From NCBI RefSeq assembly GCF_018499875.1, contig NZ_JAHBAY010000002.1:310001-374000 (forward strand): a stretch of 64,000 nt of DNA. Direction: 5' to 3'. The notes beneath the pieces are model-generated. The model was not told where the DNA came from and did no database searches. It saw only the letters and a list, made by a program, of their open reading frames with translations. The position numbers and the translations under genes were made by a program. Below, piece by piece: positions 35,057 to 44,414 of the stretch; position 1 is the first letter of the stretch, and each line of letters opens with the position of its first letter. This DNA is from Kineosporia corallincola (GTDB lineage Bacteria > Actinomycetota > Actinomycetes > Actinomycetales > Kineosporiaceae).

Positions 35057-36866
35057 GAACGAGCGGCGCGGGGCAGTGTCCGGACTGCGCTTCCGGCTCG
35101 TGGTCTTCTGCCTGGTGATCGCCGTGATCTCGATCGGCACCACGGCATGGATCGCCGTCAGCAGTACATCCTCGTCACTCAACCAGCAGTACAGCCAGAA
35201 CCTCAGCAATACCACGGCCGTGTACTCGGCCCTGTCGGAATACGCTGCCACGCAATCGTCCTGGGACGGGGTGACACCTCTGGTCGAAGACCTTGAGCAG
35301 CGCTACCGCACCAGGATCACCCTGACCCACGAGGGCGGCACGGTGATCGTCGACTCCCACGGTACCCGGCCCCTTCTCATCGGGACCCGCCCGACCGCGG
35401 TGATCAATCCACTGCAACCGGACGTGTCGATCGGGGACGTGGCCGTCGTCGGCGGGGTGGACGCCCGGGCGCTGGGCCCGTACCGGCTGACACCTGCACA
35501 GCAGGCCGCCACCCGGCGCAGTACGGCGGCGACACAGGCTTGCATCCGTGATCACGACGGGCTCACCGTTCCCGTCGAGACGCTTCCCAACGGTCGTGTC
35601 TTCCTGACCGACAACATCGATCCGTTGTTCTGTCCCTTGGATGATGCCGGGGGCCTGGCCACCGTGCCGGAACGACAGGCCGGGCAGCAGCTTCTTCCCG
35701 CTCTGGCCCGTTGCTTTCCCTCGGCTCACGTCACCGGGAGGCAGCAGATGACGGTGACGTTGGCGACCCGCAAAGTCACCGTCGAGCCCGCGTCGGCCGG
35801 TTTTCTCGATGCGGTCGGCCGGCTGCTGTCCCAGACCTCCGGTTCCACGAGGGAGTGTGTCATCGCCGCGCGTCGGGCCCAGCTGGCGCCCTTCGTCGCA
35901 CCCCCCGCCCAGCTGTTCCTGTCGACGTCGGTCACTTCGACCCTGCCGGGACTGACAGGCGTGGGATTACGCCGCGTCGTCCTGGCCGGTACGGTCATTC
36001 TGCTGGCCACCCTGACGATCTGCTTCGTCGCAGCGAGTCGCGTACGCCGTCCTCTGGCCGAATTGACCGACGCGGTGACCCGTATCGCGGCGGGTGCACG
36101 GACCGGGGCCCTGTCGTTGCACGGCACCAGCGAGATGCGGCAGCTGGCTGTCGCCGTGAACGACCTCACCGTGCAGCTCGACACCGCCGAGCAACGCCGT
36201 CAGGACATGGTCAGCGACATCGCGCACGAGCTGCGCACACCACTGGGGAATGTCCGGGGCTGGGTCGAGGCGATGCAGGACGGGGTCGTCGATCCCGACG
36301 CTGCCACGCTGGGGCGCGTCCACGGTGAGGCGCTGGTGCTCCAGCGCCTGATCGACGATCTTCAGGACCTGGCTCTGGCCGACGCCGGGCAACTGGCACT
36401 GCACCCCGAGCGGATCGACCTCGCGGTGCTCGCCGAACAGGTCGTGACCACGGCCCGAGTCGGCGCCCCCGGCGCGGTCGCGATGTCGCTGGACGCCCGG
36501 GGAGACGCCGTGGTGCAGGCCGATCCGGTGCGGTTCCGGCAGATCGTCGGCAACCTCGTCTCGAACGCGCAACGGGCGACGGCCACCGGTAGCATCCGCG
36601 TCACCGTCACCGGCCGCAGAGATGAGGTCACCGTCGCCGTCACCGACACCGGGCGGGGGATCGGCGAGGACGATCTGCCCCATCTGTTCGACCGCTTCTG
36701 GCGAGCGGACAAGTCCCGCAGCCGGGCCCGGGGCGGCAGCGGCCTCGGCCTGGCGATCACTCACGCTCTGGTCACCGCTCATGGTGGGCACATCACCGTG
36801 ACCAGCGAAGTTATGCACGGGACGACCGTGACGGTGCATCTGCCCCGCCGGCTCACACCAGGCTGA
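35046..36866 (+). CDS. Membrane histidine kinase
   Basis: A 606-aa sensor: TM about residues 15-38, a large extracytoplasmic domain to about 300 with four Cys (QACIRD, LFCPL, ARCFPS, RECVIA) that could form disulfides, second TM about 310-333, HAMP, dimerisation box with H394 (DIAHELRTPL), N box (NLVSNAQ), G1 DTGRGIG and G2 GGSGLGLAI. It should phosphorylate the preceding OmpR regulator. The sensed signal is unknown; the cysteines and the facing MacAB-like exporter suggest envelope or antimicrobial stress. Confidence 0.93.
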   Translation: MISENERRGAVSGLRFRLVVFCLVIAVISIGTTAWIAVSSTSSSLNQQYSQNLSNTTAVYSALSEYAATQSSWDGVTPLVEDLEQRYRTRITLTHEGGTVIVDSHGTRPLLIGTRPTAVINPLQPDVSIGDVAVVGGVDARALGPYRLTPAQQAATRRSTAATQACIRDHDGLTVPVETLPNGRVFLTDNIDPLFCPLDDAGGLATVPERQAGQQLLPALARCFPSAHVTGRQQMTVTLATRKVTVEPASAGFLDAVGRLLSQTSGSTRECVIAARRAQLAPFVAPPAQLFLSTSVTSTLPGLTGVGLRRVVLAGTVILLATLTICFVAASRVRRPLAELTDAVTRIAAGARTGALSLHGTSEMRQLAVAVNDLTVQLDTAEQRRQDMVSDIAHELRTPLGNVRGWVEAMQDGVVDPDAATLGRVHGEALVLQRLIDDLQDLALADAGQLALHPERIDLAVLAEQVVTTARVGAPGAVAMSLDARGDAVVQADPVRFRQIVGNLVSNAQRATATGSIRVTVTGRRDEVTVAVTDTGRGIGEDDLPHLFDRFWRADKSRSRARGGSGLGLAITHALVTAHGGHITVTSEVMHGTTVTVHLPRRLTPG

Positions 36867-36889
36867 GACTTCCCTCCAGGAGCGGATTC

Positions 36890-38098
36890 TCACAGGGCTG
36901 CCAGGGCGGCGGTCGGGGAGATCCGGCTCGCCCGCATCGCCGGGTAGAAGCCGGAGACGGCCCCGACCAGGACGGTGACCCCCACACCGGTGGAGCTCAC
37001 CCACAGCGGCACCACGACCGGCCACCCCTGGATCTGAGCGTAGACCGTCGTCACCACGCTCCCGCACACGCAACCCGTCACCCCTCCGAGGACCGACAGC
37101 AGGATCGCCTCGCTCAAGAACTGCACCCGCACCTGTCCCCGGGTTGCGCCGAGGGCGCGGCGCAACCCGACTTCCGGGCGCCGTTCGAGGACTGAGACGA
37201 TCATGGTGTTGGCGATGCCGATGCCGCCGATCACCAATGCCACCCCGGCCAGGCCGATCAGCAGGCCGGACGTCGTCGCTGTGGCCGCCTGACCCGCCGC
37301 GATCGCATCCGAGGGGATTCCCACCGCTATTGTTTCGGGAGCGGTCGGCGAGACCGACCGGGGAATGATGGTGCCTACCGCGTCGAGCTGGTCCTGCACC
37401 ACCCGCACGTAGACGCTGGTGGGGTGACCGGCGAACCGGTAGTGGGAGCGGGCGGTTTCCCATCCCATCAGCACCGAGGTGTCGATCTCGGGTGCGAGGG
37501 GCACGGGATCGAGCACACCCACCACCGGAACCAGCTCGGCTCCCACCACGACGTCGGCGCCCAGCCGGTCGATCCCGAGCCGCTGGGCCGCGGCGGAACC
37601 CAGGACGACCGAGGGATACCGCGCGGACGCTGTGGTGAACCAGCTCCCGAAGGCGACGTCGGCGTGCAGTGTGCCGAGTAGGGTCGGATCCGCGGCCAGC
37701 ACGGCGAGGCTGCCTGTCTCCCCTGCTGGGACGTGGTCGTTGCGGTAGGCGCTGAACGGCAGCGACGCGGTGGCCGAGGCCGCGAGCACCGGGCCGATCC
37801 GGGCAATGCTCGTGCGGGTGGTCCTCGGCAGGGTGGCCAGGCCCTCGCCCTGCGCCCGGTGAGCTCCGGTCACGTGCAGCAGGTTGGGGCCGAGGCTTTC
37901 GATTCGCCGCTGGATCTCAGCTCCGCCGGAGGAGGAGATACCGACGATGGCCACCATGGCGGCGACGCCGATCGCGATGCCCGCGGCAGCCAGAACCGTT
38001 CGTAGGGGCCTTGTCCGCAGGCCGGTGGCCCCCAGCCGGGCCACGTCAGCCAGGGCCAGCCGTGTGGGCCGCAGGTTGTTCCTCCGCGTACTCCTCAT
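36890..38098 (-). CDS. MacB/FtsX-type ABC permease
   Basis: A 402-aa protein: one TM near residues 30-55, a large external MacB_PCD-like domain, and three TMs at the C-terminus around residues 275-395 (FtsX domain, ending ASRISPTAALAAL). ATGA overlap with its ATPase. Together with the adaptor upstream it forms a MacAB-like set that may expel peptides, lipids or antibiotics, or transmit force in the envelope. Confidence 0.9.
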   Translation of the reverse strand: MRSTRRNNLRPTRLALADVARLGATGLRTRPLRTVLAAAGIAIGVAAMVAIVGISSSGGAEIQRRIESLGPNLLHVTGAHRAQGEGLATLPRTTRTSIARIGPVLAASATASLPFSAYRNDHVPAGETGSLAVLAADPTLLGTLHADVAFGSWFTTASARYPSVVLGSAAAQRLGIDRLGADVVVGAELVPVVGVLDPVPLAPEIDTSVLMGWETARSHYRFAGHPTSVYVRVVQDQLDAVGTIIPRSVSPTAPETIAVGIPSDAIAAGQAATATTSGLLIGLAGVALVIGGIGIANTMIVSVLERRPEVGLRRALGATRGQVRVQFLSEAILLSVLGGVTGCVCGSVVTTVYAQIQGWPVVVPLWVSSTGVGVTVLVGAVSGFYPAMRASRISPTAALAAL

Positions 38099-38775
38099 CG
38101 CTTCCGGCCCCCCCGCAGCTGTCCGTCGTTCATGGTCATCTGCCGTGGCAGTGCAGCAGCGAGTTCGGGGTCGTGGGTGATGATGACGATGGTGGTCCCC
38201 TGACTGTGCAGTTCACGCAGCAACGTCATGACGTCGTTCCCTGATGCGGTGTCGAGGTTTCCGGTGGGCTCGTCAGCCAGAAGGAGTGCCGGGCGCCCGA
38301 TCACGGCGCGGGCGATCGCCACGCGCTGGCGCTCACCTCCGGACAGCTGGTGCGGGAGGTGATGCAGGCGATGCAAAAGACCCACCCGCCCAAGAGTTTC
38401 CCTGGCCCGGGCTTGCCGGACTGTGCGGTGGGCCCCGGCGTAGAGCATGCCGTCCGCCACGTTGTCGAGAACGCTGGTGCCCACGGCGAGATGGAACTGC
38501 TGGAAGACGAAACCGATGGTCCGGGCGCGTAGCGCGGACAACTGCCGGTCCCGTAGACCGGCGATGTCGTACCCGTCGATCCGGACCTGGCCTGCGCTGG
38601 GAAGGTCCAGCGCGCCGAGCAGGTGCAACAGGGTTGACTTGCCCGATCCGGAACGCCCCACGATCCCGACCATTTCGCCACGCTCGATGTCCAGGTTCAC
38701 CCCACGGACCGCGACCACACCGCCCGGATAGGTTTTGGTGACGGCGGTGAGCTCCACCAGGGGCCCGCTACGCAT
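38095..38775 (-). CDS. LolD/MacB-type ABC ATPase
   Basis: A 226-aa ATPase: Walker A GRSGSGKST, VFQQFHL, signature LSGGERQR, Walker B LLLADEPTGNLD and IITHD. The EPTGNLD form is typical of the LolD/MacB/FtsE group. Starts inside the TGATG overlap with the adaptor stop. Confidence 0.93.
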   Translation of the reverse strand: MRSGPLVELTAVTKTYPGGVVAVRGVNLDIERGEMVGIVGRSGSGKSTLLHLLGALDLPSAGQVRIDGYDIAGLRDRQLSALRARTIGFVFQQFHLAVGTSVLDNVADGMLYAGAHRTVRQARARETLGRVGLLHRLHHLPHQLSGGERQRVAIARAVIGRPALLLADEPTGNLDTASGNDVMTLLRELHSQGTTIVIITHDPELAAALPRQMTMNDGQLRGGRKR

Positions 38776-40034
38776 CAGTCGCCGACCGGGAGGGACACTT
38801 GCAGGCCGGCGTACACACCGACGCCGCTGATCTCGGCCTTCCCCCCGGCGAAGAGCCCGGTCTTCACCGCCACGTAGCTGCCCGATGCGGTCTGCACCCC
38901 GTAACCACCTTCGGCCAGCGCGATGAGGGCTGCCGAAGGGACGCAGAGAACTCCGGCGCGGTGAGCGGTGACGTGGGTGACAGAGACCGCGACACCAGCC
39001 TTCTTCAGTGCGGACTGCCGGGCGACACGCAGGACGATGTCGAGACTCTGCCCTCCGTCGGAACCTGTTGCGTCCGAGAGTTTCACCGAGGAGATCACTC
39101 CCCGGACGGTGTCGCCGTTCTCGATGTCCACGTTCATTCTCGTCCCGATGCGCGCCCAGGTCGACGTACCGTCGACGGTCGCGGTGATCACGCGGGTTCG
39201 GCTCGTGCGCTCCAGTGCCGTGGGTGACATCGCCTGTCCTACGGTCACTCCCTCCCCGGGAACGATCCTCAGCGGACCGGAGGCATAGAAGATGTCTCCG
39301 AGTCCGACTTCTCCCGTCGGCCTTTCACCGAGGTCCCGCTGCCAGCGTCGCACGGCGTCGGCGGTCGAGCGGGTGTAGGTCTTCCGATCGTCCAGCCCTG
39401 CGTAGCCGAGCCTGGTGAGAGCCCGCTTCAGTTGCCGGACGTCCGCGCCCCGCAGCAATGGCCCGGTTGCCGTCTCGGTGCTGTCCGGGTCCGTGGACGC
39501 TTCCCCGGTTGCCTGGCCCGCACTCCCCCGGTCCGCTGTCTGACCAGTGGCGGCCTGCCCTGCGGTCGGCTCGGCCGGCAGCCGGAGAGTGCGGTACTGG
39601 GGAACTGCCCCGTACAGCAGAACCACCGGCCGATCGTCGACGCGGATCAGCGTTTCTCCCTCGTGGACTGTCGTACCGGCCTGGGGCAGCCAGGTGATCA
39701 GTCCCTGGGCCTGCAACGGCAGCGGCTGTGCCGCACCGTAAGTGGCCACGGCGGAGAAACTCTGGCTTTCCGTCAGGGTGCAGGATGCGATGGTGGTGAT
39801 GCGCATGGTGACGTCTGCCCGGGGAGCGGGCCGGTCGCCACCTCCCAGTCCAAGGGCCGCACCGCCGATGACAACCCCGACCACCACCAACGCAGCGCCG
39901 GTGAGTGTGACGACGCGGCCGCGTCGCGGCCGCACCGGTTCGCCCGGCTCCTCGGGCCTGCCCCGGCGCACGGCGACCGGTCTGCTCCTCGATATCCGCT
40001 TCATGCCGGTGCTCACCCTTCTCGTGATCTCCAT
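38775..40034 (-). CDS. Membrane-fusion-type adaptor with peptidoglycan-binding domain
   Basis: A 419-aa protein with one N-terminal TM after a basic RSRPVAVRRGRP segment. An HlyD/lipoyl-type region (LPLQAQGLITWLPQAGTTVHEGETLI) is interrupted by an Ala/Thr/Gly-rich linker and a PG_binding_1 repeat (ADVRQLKRALTRLGY, TRSTADAVRRWQ). Barrel-sandwich and beta-barrel parts follow. In monoderm bacteria such adaptors probably anchor the MacB-like pump in the wall. Start at ATG 40034; an ATG at 40004 is possible. Confidence 0.85.
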   Translation of the reverse strand: MEITRRVSTGMKRISRSRPVAVRRGRPEEPGEPVRPRRGRVVTLTGAALVVVGVVIGGAALGLGGGDRPAPRADVTMRITTIASCTLTESQSFSAVATYGAAQPLPLQAQGLITWLPQAGTTVHEGETLIRVDDRPVVLLYGAVPQYRTLRLPAEPTAGQAATGQTADRGSAGQATGEASTDPDSTETATGPLLRGADVRQLKRALTRLGYAGLDDRKTYTRSTADAVRRWQRDLGERPTGEVGLGDIFYASGPLRIVPGEGVTVGQAMSPTALERTSRTRVITATVDGTSTWARIGTRMNVDIENGDTVRGVISSVKLSDATGSDGGQSLDIVLRVARQSALKKAGVAVSVTHVTAHRAGVLCVPSAALIALAEGGYGVQTASGSYVAVKTGLFAGGKAEISGVGVYAGLQVSLPVGD

Positions 40035-40192
40035 GAGTGAACCGGAGCGACTGTCAAGAACCTGTCAGCATCCGATCCGGATCCCGTCGCCCTACCTGAG
40101 CGGGTGCCTCCTGCATGCCAGGCTCGCCGCGACACCACTGCACGACAGCGGCCTGCGCAGAGTGTGCGGGCCGCTCCAGAGAGGGGAATCGC

Positions 40193-40795
40193 ATGCCCAG
40201 CAACGCCCGGCCCGCCTGGACCACGGTCGCGGTGATGACGGCCACGGTCACGATCACCGCGCTGGCCGGCTGTTCGAGTGCCTCCACCGCCTCCATCGCC
40301 AGCGCGGCCCCGTCAGGCTCCCGGGCGACGCCGGCGACCAGTGAGGCCGGCTCCGATGCCAGGTTTCAGGACTACCTGGCGAGCGAACGAGCCTTCGCCA
40401 CGTGCATGCGCGCCGCGGGACTCGATGTGAGCGATCCCGAGCCTGACGGAACGCAGAGGGCGCCCTACAAGGAGCAGATCAAGGGCACCGGCCTCAGTAA
40501 GTCACAGCAGACCGCCATCGGCAGCTGCCAGACCAAGCTGCTCCCTGATCCCCGTCCCCAGAGCTACCCCCTCCTGAGTGACGAGGAGTTCGCCTTCAGC
40601 CAGAAGATGGCTGTCTGCTTCCGACAGCACGGTGTGCCCGAATACCCCGACCCTGTCCGTGAGACCGACCCGTCGCTGGCCGGTGTCAAGCATTACGACG
40701 CGGCTCTCGACGCCGTACCGACGGACACCACCACTTTCCGGGAAGCCTTGAACGACTGCTCCGTGGCCGTCACCGGACACACAGGTATCGGCTGA
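40193..40795 (+). CDS. Small lipoprotein, unknown function
   Basis: A 200-aa lipoprotein with lipobox LAGC (C27). The mature part has a pattern seen in other actinomycete lipoproteins next to MacAB/two-component loci: FATCMRAAGLDVSDPE, CFRQHGVPEYPDPV and a C-terminal LNDCSVAV, giving conserved Cys and acid/Pro blocks. The function is unknown. Divergent from the adaptor operon, and probably controlled by the same two-component system. Its stop codon abuts that of the convergent GntR gene directly. Confidence 0.75.
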   Translation: MPSNARPAWTTVAVMTATVTITALAGCSSASTASIASAAPSGSRATPATSEAGSDARFQDYLASERAFATCMRAAGLDVSDPEPDGTQRAPYKEQIKGTGLSKSQQTAIGSCQTKLLPDPRPQSYPLLSDEEFAFSQKMAVCFRQHGVPEYPDPVRETDPSLAGVKHYDAALDAVPTDTTTFREALNDCSVAVTGHTGIG

Positions 40796-41509
40796 TCAAC
40801 CGGCGGAGCTCCCGGGGACGTCCGGCAGATCCCCGTGATCGGCCGAGACCTCGCGCCACAGGCCGCCGATCGAGGGGTCCCCCACGGACACCCCGGCGGC
40901 CTCCGCCATCAGCAGCAGGCCGGTCGAGGTCAGGTGCGCCCGCATCGCCTCACCGGCCGCGGCGCCGTCACCACCGCGGACGGCCTCGACGATCGGCCGG
41001 TGCTCGGAGCAGATGGCGGCGTGGGTGCGGGCCGTGGGCTCACCCAGCAGGCCGGTGGTCTCGCGCAGCCCGGCCACGATCCGCGCGGCCCGCCGGTTGC
41101 CCGCGCCGAGCAGGACCAGCTGGTGCAGACGCCGGTCGTGCAGCCAGAACTCCTCGTCGTCCCGCGCGTTCTCCATGGCGTTCATGCAGGCCACCAGGTC
41201 GTCGCGGGCCTGGGAGTCGTCCAGCCGGGCCAGCCGGCGGGCGGCCGGCACCTCCAGCGACAGGCGCACGGCGAAGATCTCGGCCAGGTCGCGGGCCTGT
41301 GGCAGCAGCACGCGGAAGCCCCGGTTGCGGCTGATCTCGACCAGCCCCGCCTCCGACAGCCGCAGCATCGCCTCACGCACCGGGCTGCGGGAGAAACCCA
41401 GTGCCTCGGCCAGCTGGTACACCGAGTAGATCTCGCCCGGTACGTACCTCCGCTGCCGGATCCCGGCCCGGACCTCCGCGACCACCTGCTCGGACAACGA
41501 CGCCGCCAT
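40796..41509 (-). CDS. GntR-family regulator, FCD subgroup
   Basis: A 237-aa regulator: winged helix (QLAEALGFSRSPVREAMLRLSEAGLVE, in two blocks) and an all-helical FCD ligand domain with metal-binding His residues (HDRRLHQLVL, SEHRPIVEAVRGGD). Such proteins commonly sense hydroxy-acids or sugar acids. It is divergent from the FAD/Fe-S dehydrogenase and likely represses it. ATG start at 41509; in-frame ATGs at 41518 and 41527 also exist and would overlap the dehydrogenase start. Confidence 0.9.
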   Translation of the reverse strand: MAASLSEQVVAEVRAGIRQRRYVPGEIYSVYQLAEALGFSRSPVREAMLRLSEAGLVEISRNRGFRVLLPQARDLAEIFAVRLSLEVPAARRLARLDDSQARDDLVACMNAMENARDDEEFWLHDRRLHQLVLLGAGNRRAARIVAGLRETTGLLGEPTARTHAAICSEHRPIVEAVRGGDGAAAGEAMRAHLTSTGLLLMAEAAGVSVGDPSIGGLWREVSADHGDLPDVPGSSAG

Positions 41510-41512
41510 GAT

Positions 41513-41522
41513 TAACATGTTA
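41513..41522. promoter_or_regulatory. Perfect palindrome TAACATGTTA between overlapping divergent starts
   Basis: A 10-bp perfect palindrome in the 16-nt space between the most plausible starts of the GntR regulator and the dehydrogenase. It is a likely operator of the regulator and includes ATG on both strands. Confidence 0.6.
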
Positions 41523-41525
41523 CTC

Positions 41526-44372
41526 ATGTCCAGCCTCACCACGCTCCAGACCGACGCCGCCTCCGCCTTGCGCAGGGCCGGCCTGGAGGTCCGCGACGAC
41601 GCGGGCACCAAGGCGATGTACTCCACCGACGCCTCGTTGTACCGCATCCCGCCGCTGGCCGTGGTGCGTCCGCGGCACGTCGACGAGGTGGCGGCCACCC
41701 TGGCCGTCGCCCGCGACCTCGGGGTGCCGCTGACCTCCCGCGGCGGCGGCACGTCGATCGCCGGCAACGCCATCGGCCGGGGCATCGTGGTCGACTTCAG
41801 CCGGCACCTCAACCGGGTGCTGGAGGTCGACCCGGCCACCCGCACCGCCCGCGTCGAACCCGGCACCGTGCACGCCGTCCTCCAGAAAGCCGTTCTGCCG
41901 CACGGCGTCCGGTTCGGCCCCGACCCGTCCAGCCACCCGCGCTGCACGATCGGCGGGATGATCGGCAACAACGCCTGCGGCAACCGGGCGCTGGGCTACG
42001 GGCGCACCTCCGACAACGTCACCGCCATGACGCACCTGCTGGCCTCGGGCGAGACGCTGACCACCGGGTACGACGACGGCACACCGTTCGCGCACGGCCC
42101 GGCCTCCCTCCTCGACGAACTGAGGACGGCGACGGGCCGGCACCTCGCGGCCGTGCGCACCGAGTTCGACCAGTTCGGCCGCCAGCTGTCCGGGTACGCC
42201 GTGCAGCACCTCCTGCCCGAGCGCTTCGACCTGGGCCAGGCGCTGATCGGCTCGGAGGGCACCCTCGGCGTGCTCACCGAGGCCACGGTGCGCCTGGTCA
42301 AGGACCCCGACCACCGGGTCGTCGTCGCGATCGGCTTCCGCGACATCGTGGCCGCCGGTGAGGCCGCGCCCACCGTGGTCACCTTCGGGCCCACCGCCTG
42401 CGAGGGCATGGACGAGCGGCTGGTCGGGGTGCTGCGCGCCCGCCGCGGCGACAGCGCGATCCCGCCGATGCCCCGCGGCGGGGCCTGGCTGTTCGTCGAG
42501 ATCGCCGGCGACGACCGCACCGACGTGCTCGACCGCGCCCACGCGCTGGCCGCGGCCGGCCTGGGGCTGGAGGCGAGCGTCGTGGAAGACCCCGCCACCC
42601 AGGCGCGGTTGTGGCGGATCCGTGAGGACGGCGCGGGCCTGGCCGGTCGCGCGCCCTCGGGCAAGCCCGCCTGGCCCGGTCTGGAGGACGCGGCCGTGCC
42701 CCCGCAGCGCCTGGGCGCCTACCTGGCCCGTTTCGACGAGCTGGTGGCCGGGCACGGCATGACCTCGGCGCCGTACGGGCACTTCGGCGACGGCTGCATG
42801 CACGTGCGCCTGGACTACCCGCTCGACCGGCCCGACGGCCTCCGGGTACTGCGCGAGTTCCTCACCGCCGCAGCCGGTCTGGTGGCCGAGTTCGGCGGCT
42901 CGATCTCCGGCGAGCACGGGGACGGGCGGGCCCGCGGCGAGCTGCTGTCGCTGATGTACTCCCCCGGCGCGATCGCCCTGTTCGGCGCCGTGAAGAACGC
43001 CTTCGACCCGCAGAACCTGCTCAACCCGGGGGTTCTCGTCGATCCGGACCCGTTCGACGCCGACGTGCGCGCGGCCGGCGTCAGCTACCGCAAGAACCTG
43101 GCCTTCATCTACGAGCACGACGGCGGTGACCTGGCCCAGGCCCTGCACCGCTGCACCGGCGTGGGCAAGTGCCGGGCCGACAACTCCGCCGCCGGTGGCG
43201 TGATGTGCCCGTCGTACCTGGCCACCCGTGAGGAGAAGGACTCCACCCGGGGCCGCGCCCGGGTGCTGCAAGACGTGGTGCGCGGCGACCTGGACTGGCG
43301 ATCGCCCGCCGTGGAGGAGTCGCTGGACCTGTGCCTGGCCTGCAAGGGCTGTGGCTCGGACTGCCCGACCGGCATCGACATGGCCACCTACAAGTCCGAG
43401 GCGCTGTACCAGAAGTTCAAGGGGAAACTGCGCCCCCGCTCGCACTATTCGCTGGGCCGGCTGCCGCAGTGGGCGCGGCTGGCCGGGCGGGCGCCGCGGC
43501 TGGCGAACCTCGGCATGCGGCTGCCCGGGGTGAAGCGGCTGGCCCTGTTCGGCGCCGGCGTCGACTCCCGGCGCTCGGTGCCGGAGTTCGCCCGCACGCC
43601 GTTCCGCCGCTGGTGGTCGCGGCAGACCGAGGCCACGCGGACGGCCGGCGCCCCGGTGATGCTGTTCGTCGACTCGTTCTCCGACGGGTTCTCGCCGGAG
43701 GTGGCCGAGGCCACCGTGCAGGTGCTGCGCGACGCCGGGTACGAGCCGCAGCTGCCCTCGGCCGGCACCTGCTGCGGGCTCACCTGGATCACCACCGGTC
43801 AGCTCGACGCCGCGCGCCGCATCCTCGGCTCCACGGTCACCGAGCTGGCCGCGGCGGCCCGGGCGGGCATCCCCGTCGTCGGCATCGAGCCGTCCTGCAC
43901 AGCCGTGCTGCGCTCGGACGCCGTTGAACTGCTGGGCAACTCGCCGCTGGGAGACGACGCCCGGCTCGTCGCGTCGTCCACCAAGACCCTGGCCGAACTG
44001 CTCACGGCCACCGACGGGTGGACGCCGCCGGACCTGTCCGGCACCACGATCGTGGCCCAGCCGCACTGCCACCACCACGCCGTGCTCGGCTGGAACACCG
44101 ACCGGGCCCTGCTGGCCCGCACCGGGGCGGACATCCAGACCCTGGCCGGATGTTGTGGTCTGGCCGGCAATTTCGGCGTGGAGATCGGGCACTACGAGGT
44201 GTCGGTGAAGGTCGCCGAGGCCAACCTGCTGCCCGCCCTGGACGGCAAGCCGGACGCGGTGGTGCTGGCCGACGGGTTCTCCTGCCGCACCCAGATCGAG
44301 GACCTGCGCGAGCGGCCGTCGCTGCACCTGGCGCAGCTGCTGGCCGGCGCGGCGCGGCAGCCGCGGGGATGA
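41526..44372 (+). CDS. FAD- and Fe-S-containing 2-hydroxyacid dehydrogenase (GlcD-GlcF fusion type)
   Basis: A protein of about 948 aa. N-terminal PCMH FAD domain (TSRGGGTSIAGNAIG, GGMIGNNACGNRALG), FAD-oxidase C domain with GHFGDGCMHVRLDYP and SGEHGDGRARG, then two 4Fe-4S clusters (CTGVGKCRADN...MCPSY; CLACKGCGSDCPTGIDMA), then two CCG domains (GTCCGLTW, AGCCGLAGNFG). It oxidises D-lactate, glycolate or D-2-hydroxyglutarate and passes electrons to the quinone pool. Its GntR/FCD neighbour fits hydroxy-acid control. In-frame ATGs at 41508, 41517 and 41526; the last is preferred because the family pattern begins there. Confidence 0.9.
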   Translation: MSSLTTLQTDAASALRRAGLEVRDDAGTKAMYSTDASLYRIPPLAVVRPRHVDEVAATLAVARDLGVPLTSRGGGTSIAGNAIGRGIVVDFSRHLNRVLEVDPATRTARVEPGTVHAVLQKAVLPHGVRFGPDPSSHPRCTIGGMIGNNACGNRALGYGRTSDNVTAMTHLLASGETLTTGYDDGTPFAHGPASLLDELRTATGRHLAAVRTEFDQFGRQLSGYAVQHLLPERFDLGQALIGSEGTLGVLTEATVRLVKDPDHRVVVAIGFRDIVAAGEAAPTVVTFGPTACEGMDERLVGVLRARRGDSAIPPMPRGGAWLFVEIAGDDRTDVLDRAHALAAAGLGLEASVVEDPATQARLWRIREDGAGLAGRAPSGKPAWPGLEDAAVPPQRLGAYLARFDELVAGHGMTSAPYGHFGDGCMHVRLDYPLDRPDGLRVLREFLTAAAGLVAEFGGSISGEHGDGRARGELLSLMYSPGAIALFGAVKNAFDPQNLLNPGVLVDPDPFDADVRAAGVSYRKNLAFIYEHDGGDLAQALHRCTGVGKCRADNSAAGGVMCPSYLATREEKDSTRGRARVLQDVVRGDLDWRSPAVEESLDLCLACKGCGSDCPTGIDMATYKSEALYQKFKGKLRPRSHYSLGRLPQWARLAGRAPRLANLGMRLPGVKRLALFGAGVDSRRSVPEFARTPFRRWWSRQTEATRTAGAPVMLFVDSFSDGFSPEVAEATVQVLRDAGYEPQLPSAGTCCGLTWITTGQLDAARRILGSTVTELAAAARAGIPVVGIEPSCTAVLRSDAVELLGNSPLGDDARLVASSTKTLAELLTATDGWTPPDLSGTTIVAQPHCHHHAVLGWNTDRALLARTGADIQTLAGCCGLAGNFGVEIGHYEVSVKVAEANLLPALDGKPDAVVLADGFSCRTQIEDLRERPSLHLAQLLAGAARQPRG

Positions 44373-44414
44373 AACTCGCTGGCCCCGGACGTCCACGGCT
44401 GGTAGACATCCGCG

